DNA of 64,000 bases, taken from the NCBI RefSeq assembly GCF_963678635.1, contig NC_087064.1, positions 76,791,718 through 76,855,717 of the forward strand. Direction: 5' to 3'. This DNA is from Symsagittifera roscoffensis (lineage: Eukaryota > Xenacoelomorpha > Acoela > Convolutidae). The translations under genes and the position numbers were made by a program. Under the pieces are notes generated by a model, which worked only from the letters and a program-made list of their open reading frames with translations, was not told the DNA's origin and did no database searches. Each line of letters opens with the position of its first letter. The stretch's first letter is position 1. Shown piece by piece: positions 61,201 through 64,000 of this stretch.

Positions 61201-61598
61201 TAGAGACGGATTCAAAATATACAACTCATACACAGTCAAATATGCGGGATTCGGTGAGCAAACTAATTTATGAAAATTGAAGCGAAAATGATTGCTCAGA
61301 AAACGCTAATAAGTGCAACCAGGCAGGATTTCAACTGCCAGAAATGTATTGATCATACACCCCGCGAATGATAACTTTTTCACCTTGTATCTGAACCTAA
61401 TTTTTCCTCACTTGATGTCCAAAATGAAACAATTCAGAATCAGATCACTTTGGAGTGTTCTAGTCGAGTAAGCATTTTGTTTGTGTTTAGCTCTGGCGCT
61501 TCTGTTTCTCACTGTCCTCAACTTCAACGCGGTCACAAATGGCTACATGCTTCTGCAGGGACTCTCAGAGGGATATCTCTCACTCACCATGGCTGCAA
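52224..61598 (+). CDS. SLC40A1: ferroportin (SLC40 family iron exporter), exons 1-9, 3' end off window
   Basis: Ferroportin is the major-facilitator-type Fe2+ exporter of the plasma membrane. Nine in-frame exons give about 437 codons, covering TM1 to the start of TM8; the rest lies beyond the right edge (human: 571 residues). Landmarks: TM1 HALQAWGDRWWGF (human HSLSTWGDRMWNF; metal-site Asp 39 conserved), TM4 region AANSIAIEKDWVVVIA (human STATAITIQRDWIVVVA), NATMRRIDMVTNIVAP (human NATIRRIDQLTNILAP; Asp 181 conserved), and TM7 NFNAVTNGYMLLQGLSEGYL (human [20 protein letters not shown]). The hepcidin-binding Cys 326 is Ala and Asp 325 is Asn. The central cytoplasmic loop is about 130 residues, clearly longer than in human. 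All eight visible intron phases agree. Confidence 0.95.
52305..52640 (+). repeat. dispersed GGGGCGGATCTAGG repeat, copy in ferroportin intron 1
   Basis: GGGGCAAATCTAGGGTTTAT, CTCGAGTGAG, GGTCGACCAAATTTTATTTT, TATATATTGGCACCCC and AAGAAAAGTTAAAGGG..GTCGGCC blocks follow the order of the 13.3-kb copy. A weaker piece lies at about 52940-53030. Confidence 0.5.
52771..52826 (+). CDS. SLC40A1: ferroportin exon 2
   Basis: TTTATTTCAG acceptor. It reads EIFLGIKWQLYYTHALQAW to GTAAGT in phase 0. It is the start of TM1 and equals FLLYLGHSLSTW in human. Confidence 0.9.
52827..53364 (+). other. ferroportin intron 2
   Basis: 538 bp. Contains a weak copy of the GGGGCGGAT-type repeat near 52940-53030 and nothing else recognisable. 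Confidence 0.5.
53365..53530 (+). CDS. SLC40A1: ferroportin exon 3 (TM1-TM2)
   Basis: It reads GDRWWGFSLGLFLVILSPDE, then GSLRVTALNSISISISLILL and HVIGYWIDLSRRLH. This covers the Asp of TM1 and the TM2 end motif (human IGDWVDKNARLK). Ends with one base before GTCAGT (53531). Confidence 0.95.
53888..54127 (+). CDS. SLC40A1: ferroportin exon 4 (TM3-TM4)
   Basis: TGTTTAG acceptor; split Val codon. It reads VIRVTVLVQNLCAVVSNILI through GDWSVTLYLAGIIFMSVVGR and LSSAANSIAIEKDWVVVIAN to GTCAGT (54128). It matches human VVQNVSVILCGIIL..ASTATAITIQRDWIVVVAG. Confidence 0.95.
54536..54617 (+). repeat. 32-bp tandem repeat, about 2.6 copies
   Basis: CTCTTAATGTTTCCTTAAAA, CTCTAAATGTTTCCGTAAAA and CCCTTAATGTTCCTTTT begin successive units, each followed by GAAACARGAA where complete. 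Confidence 0.8.
54850..57120 (+). repeat. large composite repeat, second copy
   Basis: The tRNA-like head (about 54868-54925) has TTAGCCTGGAGATATGCCTA and GGGTTCGAATCTGACC. The body has CTTGCCTTGACTTCGTATTT. A modular element is nested at 55203-55815. The tandem units (about 56120-56800) have AAGCGGCTACGCCC at 56392 and related motifs at 56552 and 56765. The tail GCGAAGCTCGGCTTCGCCTG..CTGTGT ends 57120. The order matches 7240-10260. Confidence 0.5.
55203..55815 (+). repeat. modular leader/tail repeat, long copy
   Basis: The leader is ATACGCATTGCTTAGCATAT..CCAACCTAAGTCGCAAATAA. The middle shares TGTGCTTTGACATTTGATCA, GTTAACTCAGCTGATGCATT and GGAATGCATAGTTTATTCAT with 4145-4330. The tRNA-like module (about 55640-55700) has ATGGCTGGTTAGTGTGTGAG and GTAGATTCGAATCCGACACG. 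The tail GCGAAGCGCAGCTTCGC plus CTCTCTC ends about 55815. Confidence 0.65.
58255..58461 (+). CDS. SLC40A1: ferroportin exon 5 (TM5-TM6)
   Basis: It reads DVNATMRRIDMVTNIVAPIF, then VGFLMEGAGRKFTALFIAVW, NVVSALLEYSILVHVYTLEP and ALSVKANSA. Asn and Asp equivalent to human N174 and D181 are conserved. It ends with one base before GTCAGT (58462). Much more GC-rich than its introns. Confidence 0.96.
58794..58860 (+). CDS. SLC40A1: ferroportin exon 6 (cytoplasmic loop)
   Basis: TTTCAG acceptor. It reads GSNENVQKLQQEPENAEMTS then LT, ending with two bases before GTAAGC (58861). Acidic/Gln-rich loop sequence. Support comes from phase, splice sites and position rather than residue identity. Confidence 0.7.
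58861..59860 (+). other. ferroportin intron 6
   Basis: 1.0 kb, AT-rich, no feature recognised. Confidence 0.5.
59861..60115 (+). CDS. SLC40A1: ferroportin exon 7 (cytoplasmic loop)
   Basis: TTGCTACAG acceptor. It reads NNQAAIAGAVGGHSNPFAQN, then TTTSFVIDTNPNRPQQSRVG and QFHDELYENSVALGESLLLE. It ends with two bases before GTATAT. It is an 85-residue insertion-like part of the loop between TM6 and TM7, polar and without known motif; phases join exons 6 and 8. Confidence 0.75.
60116..61098 (+). other. ferroportin intron 7
   Basis: 983 bp. Contains a run of 22 C (60737-60758) followed by GCAGGGGCGGATG, a fragment of the GGGGCGGAT repeat. Otherwise AT-rich. Confidence 0.5.
60737..60758 (+). repeat. 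(C)22 homopolymer
   Basis: Uninterrupted C run in ferroportin intron 7. Its true length may be misread. Confidence 0.9.
61099..61253 (+). CDS. SLC40A1: ferroportin exon 8 (loop end, TM7 start)
   Basis: It reads RERENIDNGPSHPLNKGSSF, then CSKFLFFFLTFRDGFKIYNS and YTVKYAGF. LTFRDGFKIY equals human FRTFRDGWVSYY. Donor GTGAGC after one base. Confidence 0.92.
61491..61598 (+). CDS. SLC40A1: ferroportin exon 9 (TM7-TM8)
   Basis: It reads ALALLFLTVLNFNAVTNGYM, then LLQGLSEGYLSLTMAA to GTGAGT (61599). It aligns with human [20 protein letters not shown] and [12 protein letters not shown]; the human Cys 326 position is Ala (61531 region). The following exons are beyond 64000. Confidence 0.95.
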
Positions 61599-61639
61599 GT
61601 GAGTATAATTTTGAACATGTCATACCACGTATGTTTACA

Positions 61640-62290
61640 CAAGCGAAGTGTAGTGTAGTGTGATACTTCAAGGAAACTTCTGGGGTCTTATGCGTTAAAC
61701 GGCCCAAAATTAGGAAAATAGTCAGAAATTTTATTTCAAATTGAAAACACATAATCAACATACAATTACTTCAGTTATTACATATTATACGAGCCAATCA
61801 GGATTAATCTCAGTATCAATCGAAGTGGCTGACCTAGTTGCTCGAATTTGATTGGCTAATATTAGCCAATCAGGATCAGTTTCAGTTTTAGTTTTCATTT
61901 TGCTTCAATTTTGATTTTTGGGCCGTTTAACGCATAAGACCCAACTTCTGTTCCAAACTAGTAGCAAATGTAAGTGCTACTTTCGTTTGGTGGCCTTCTT
62001 ACAGCCGGCTGCTTTGGCGGTTTAATAGCATGTGCTTTGAGTTTCAGTTGATATGTTTGCGCAGTTCATGCATTTTTAATTCTTCAAATGAACAGGCAAA
62101 AGCTATTTGTTTCATACAACAGTAATAAATGAAAACTCAATTTCAAAAATTTCCAAACTCAATGTTTCGCAAAGTTTTTGAAATGCCTAATTTATACATA
62201 AATTGCATGTATCTTTTGTTAATTACATTCCAAATTATTACATGCAAAATTTGTGTTTTGTAAAGCTCCCTTTTGCCGCTTTCCCGCTTG
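61640..62290 (+). repeat. modular element split by the MITE
   Basis: The leader ACAAGCGAAGTGTAGTGTAG lies before the MITE; its continuation TTCCAAACTAGTAGCAAATG and the TTTGGTGGCC, AGCATGTGCTTTGAG, GAAATGCCTAATTTATACAT blocks lie after it. The tail is not clear. Confidence 0.6.
61683..61942. mobile_element. 260-bp MITE with perfect TIRs and 8-bp TSD
   Basis: The left end GGGTCTTATGCGTTAAACGG is repeated as its exact reverse complement at the right end; the TIR is 27 bp without mismatch (61683-61709 and 61916-61942). It is flanked by AACTTCTG at 61675-61682 and 61943-61950, an exact 8-bp target-site duplication. The interior is AT-rich with an imperfect palindrome around ATTAGCCAATCAGGAT. An 8-bp TSD suits hAT- or Merlin-type transposases; no transposase is encoded. 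Perfect ends suggest a recent insertion. Confidence 0.95.
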
Positions 62291-62789
62291 TCTTTGGTTG
62301 TATATGCATCAGCGACACTGGAAAGCTTGGATGCCCGAGGGCTTGTTCGATTCCCGTAGAGGTCAATATATTTTTTTCATAACTCACTTAAGTTTTCATT
62401 TTCTTTTACTTTTTTATATCTACTGCTTGGCGTTTTTAGCTTGGGTTTGCCGCTTCCCCCTGTGTAATGAAATCAACTTTATTAGTTTCGGCAAATTTGG
62501 TCTAGAGGTAACGACTGGGCTTTGGACGTTTAAAAAAATACATCGTTGTCTGCTTATGTTTTATCGGCTGAGGTGCCATATCACGAACTTCATTTGATAT
62601 AATTCATGTTCAATGTAATTGAAGCGGGTTTGACTCATTTCTGTAATTTGTATATTTACCAACTCTTGCTTTGTATAATTTCGTCTTTTTTCCGCTTAAA
62701 CGCTTTTTTCGACTGACTGGTTTACGCTTAGTGACCCAATTTTGCTTTTTTAAAAGGAAATAGATTTTTACTTTTTTCTGTTTTTTTTC

Positions 62790-62804
62790 GGGGGGGGGGG
62801 GGGG
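62790..62804 (+). repeat. (G)15 homopolymer
   Basis: Uninterrupted G run following a T8 run. Confidence 0.9.
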
Positions 62805-63319
62805 AATGTAAAAAGTTAGGTTTTCAGAAATTAATAGCTTAAACTTTTTCTTGACAATAATTGTGTTTGATTTTTGCTAAACGGGTATTTATTAATTGCA
62901 GTCGATTTAGTTGTTGGTGCTCGCTTAATTCTACTGACTTTTTGTTTAGGCCGGCGGCTCTGTTGTTGGACGTCTTTTTCTCTAATTTTGTGGATGTGGT
63001 TATTTTGAGTGTTCTCAATTTTTTCGACCTAAATGCTCGCATCTCAAATTTTTATCTGCTTTAATGATTGTTTGGTATTGCAAATGGTGCTTAGCTCCGA
63101 TTCAACCCTGTATGAAACTTTAAATTGCAATATATGATACACAGTAGGCCAAAAGTCAGTTGGTTACAACTATGCGAGGAAAAACATTTTTATTTAGTTG
63201 TTGCATATATAATCTGGCGACTAAATTGCAGTTGGTATTGAAGTGAGCTTTAAAAGGGCCAAAAAAGAAGGAACTCTGCATTCGGGTGATTTTTTTATCA
63301 CGGAAAATCTGGCATCACT

Positions 63320-64000
63320 ACACAAGCGAACTTAGTGTAATATTTTGACTATACTTCTTTCCAACTTACTCGCAAATGCTCATTTGATTATTTGCTATAA
63401 TCTTGATCGATAGCTTTGAAAATTCCATAGCATTTGTTGTCTGCTCATTTGGTGACTAGTTTGAGTGTATTTTCCAGTAGCGCAGATGTTTAGTTGTGAA
63501 GATCGAAGGTTCGAATCCGACACATTGCAAAGAGTTTTCTAATTCAAGTTTTTTTCTATTTAGAGCTGCCTTTTGTCGTTTTCTCAGCTGTGTGTGCACT
63601 AGCGAGCATAGTGTGTACTATGACTACTTCCTTACAATTTAACTCGTAAACTGAAGGTCATATGGTGGCATTTTTGCTATAATCACGATCTGTAGCATTG
63701 AAACTTTTGTAGCATCTGTTTTCTCCTTTATTTGTCGCTAGAGTTTACCAAATGTTAAGCGTCCTCGACTGAGAGGGAAGGACGTGAGATTCCAAATCTC
63801 GAGGTCGCAGGTTCGAAGCCGACTTAAAGCAAAGTTTTTTTCTAATTGGTGGCTCATTTGTACCTTATCTATTTTCATCTTCTTAAGATGCTGTTTTGTC
63901 GTTTTCTCGCTATTGTTTAACAAACGAAACAATGGTTCACCAGAGAAAAATTCTGAAAAATTTGTCGACAAACAGTGAAGGAGGTAAATTCAGACTTTCT
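63320..64000 (+). repeat. two consecutive modular elements (tails lost or off window)
   Basis: The first leader at 63320-63380 (ACACAAGCGAACTTAGTGTA, then CCAACTTACTCGCAAATG) leads to a tRNA-like module with GAAGGTTCGAATCCGACAC (about 63507). The second leader at 63597-63655 (CACTAGCGAGCATAGTGTGT, then AACTCGTAAA) leads to a tRNA-like module (about 63765-63830) with GTCGCAGGTTCGAAGCCGAC. The order within each copy is the same as at 29.7 kb. Confidence 0.55.

Larger units (their letters stand above)
61599..64000 (+). other. ferroportin intron 9 (open at window edge)
   Basis: Filled with modular-family pieces and a MITE. Also a tRNA-like stretch at about 62305-62365 (GCATCAGCGACACTGGAAAG, GGCTTGTTCGATTCCCGTAG) and a body fragment like the composite repeat (about 62660-62750). 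No exon-like sequence to the right edge. Confidence 0.6.

Overview
This is animal nuclear DNA. It is AT-rich, the genes are split by many introns, and homopolymers, microsatellites and degenerate non-LTR retrotransposons fill the rest. I see no bacterial operons, no CRISPR array and no viral genes. The three recognisable genes are metazoan families and all lie on the + strand. The species cannot be named from the sequence. The ferroportin lacks the hepcidin-binding cysteine, which fits an invertebrate.

Layout. Positions 1-2832 hold the 3' part of an ADP-dependent glucokinase-like gene (ADPGK), with its N-terminal exons off the left edge. Positions 2833-10816 are intergenic and packed with same-orientation repeats plus a LINE 3' end. 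Positions 10817-34805 hold a complete p21-activated kinase (PAK) gene, which I resolve into 13 phase-compatible exons totalling 610 codons; its introns carry satellites, SINE-like elements and LINE debris. Positions 34806-52223 are intergenic, with a decayed LINE (36.5-38.6 kb), two RT relics (about 42 kb + and 43.7 kb -), one unrecognised short coding-like ORF (44.5 kb) and a near-identical tandem array of 2.13-kb units containing a long hairpin (45.6-50.9 kb). Positions 52224-61598 hold the first nine exons of a ferroportin gene (SLC40A1 family), which runs off the right edge.

The three genes have separate jobs: glucose phosphorylation with ADP, Rho-GTPase signalling and iron export. Nothing suggests joint regulation.

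Most notable: (1) 7 of 22 homology-supported 5' splice sites are GTCAGT, with C at intron position +3, across two unrelated genes. (2) A modular non-autonomous repeat family has a constant leader and a constant 3' hairpin tail (GCGAAGC..GCTTCGC then CTCTGTGT) around different middles, with every copy I noticed in the same orientation. (3) The hairpin tandem array. (4) A MITE with a perfect 27-bp TIR and 8-bp target-site duplication sits inside one modular leader. (5) The ADPGK-like protein lacks the catalytic Asp of its GxGD motif. Coordinates come from reading by eye; exon joins rest on homology and phase, without transcript data.
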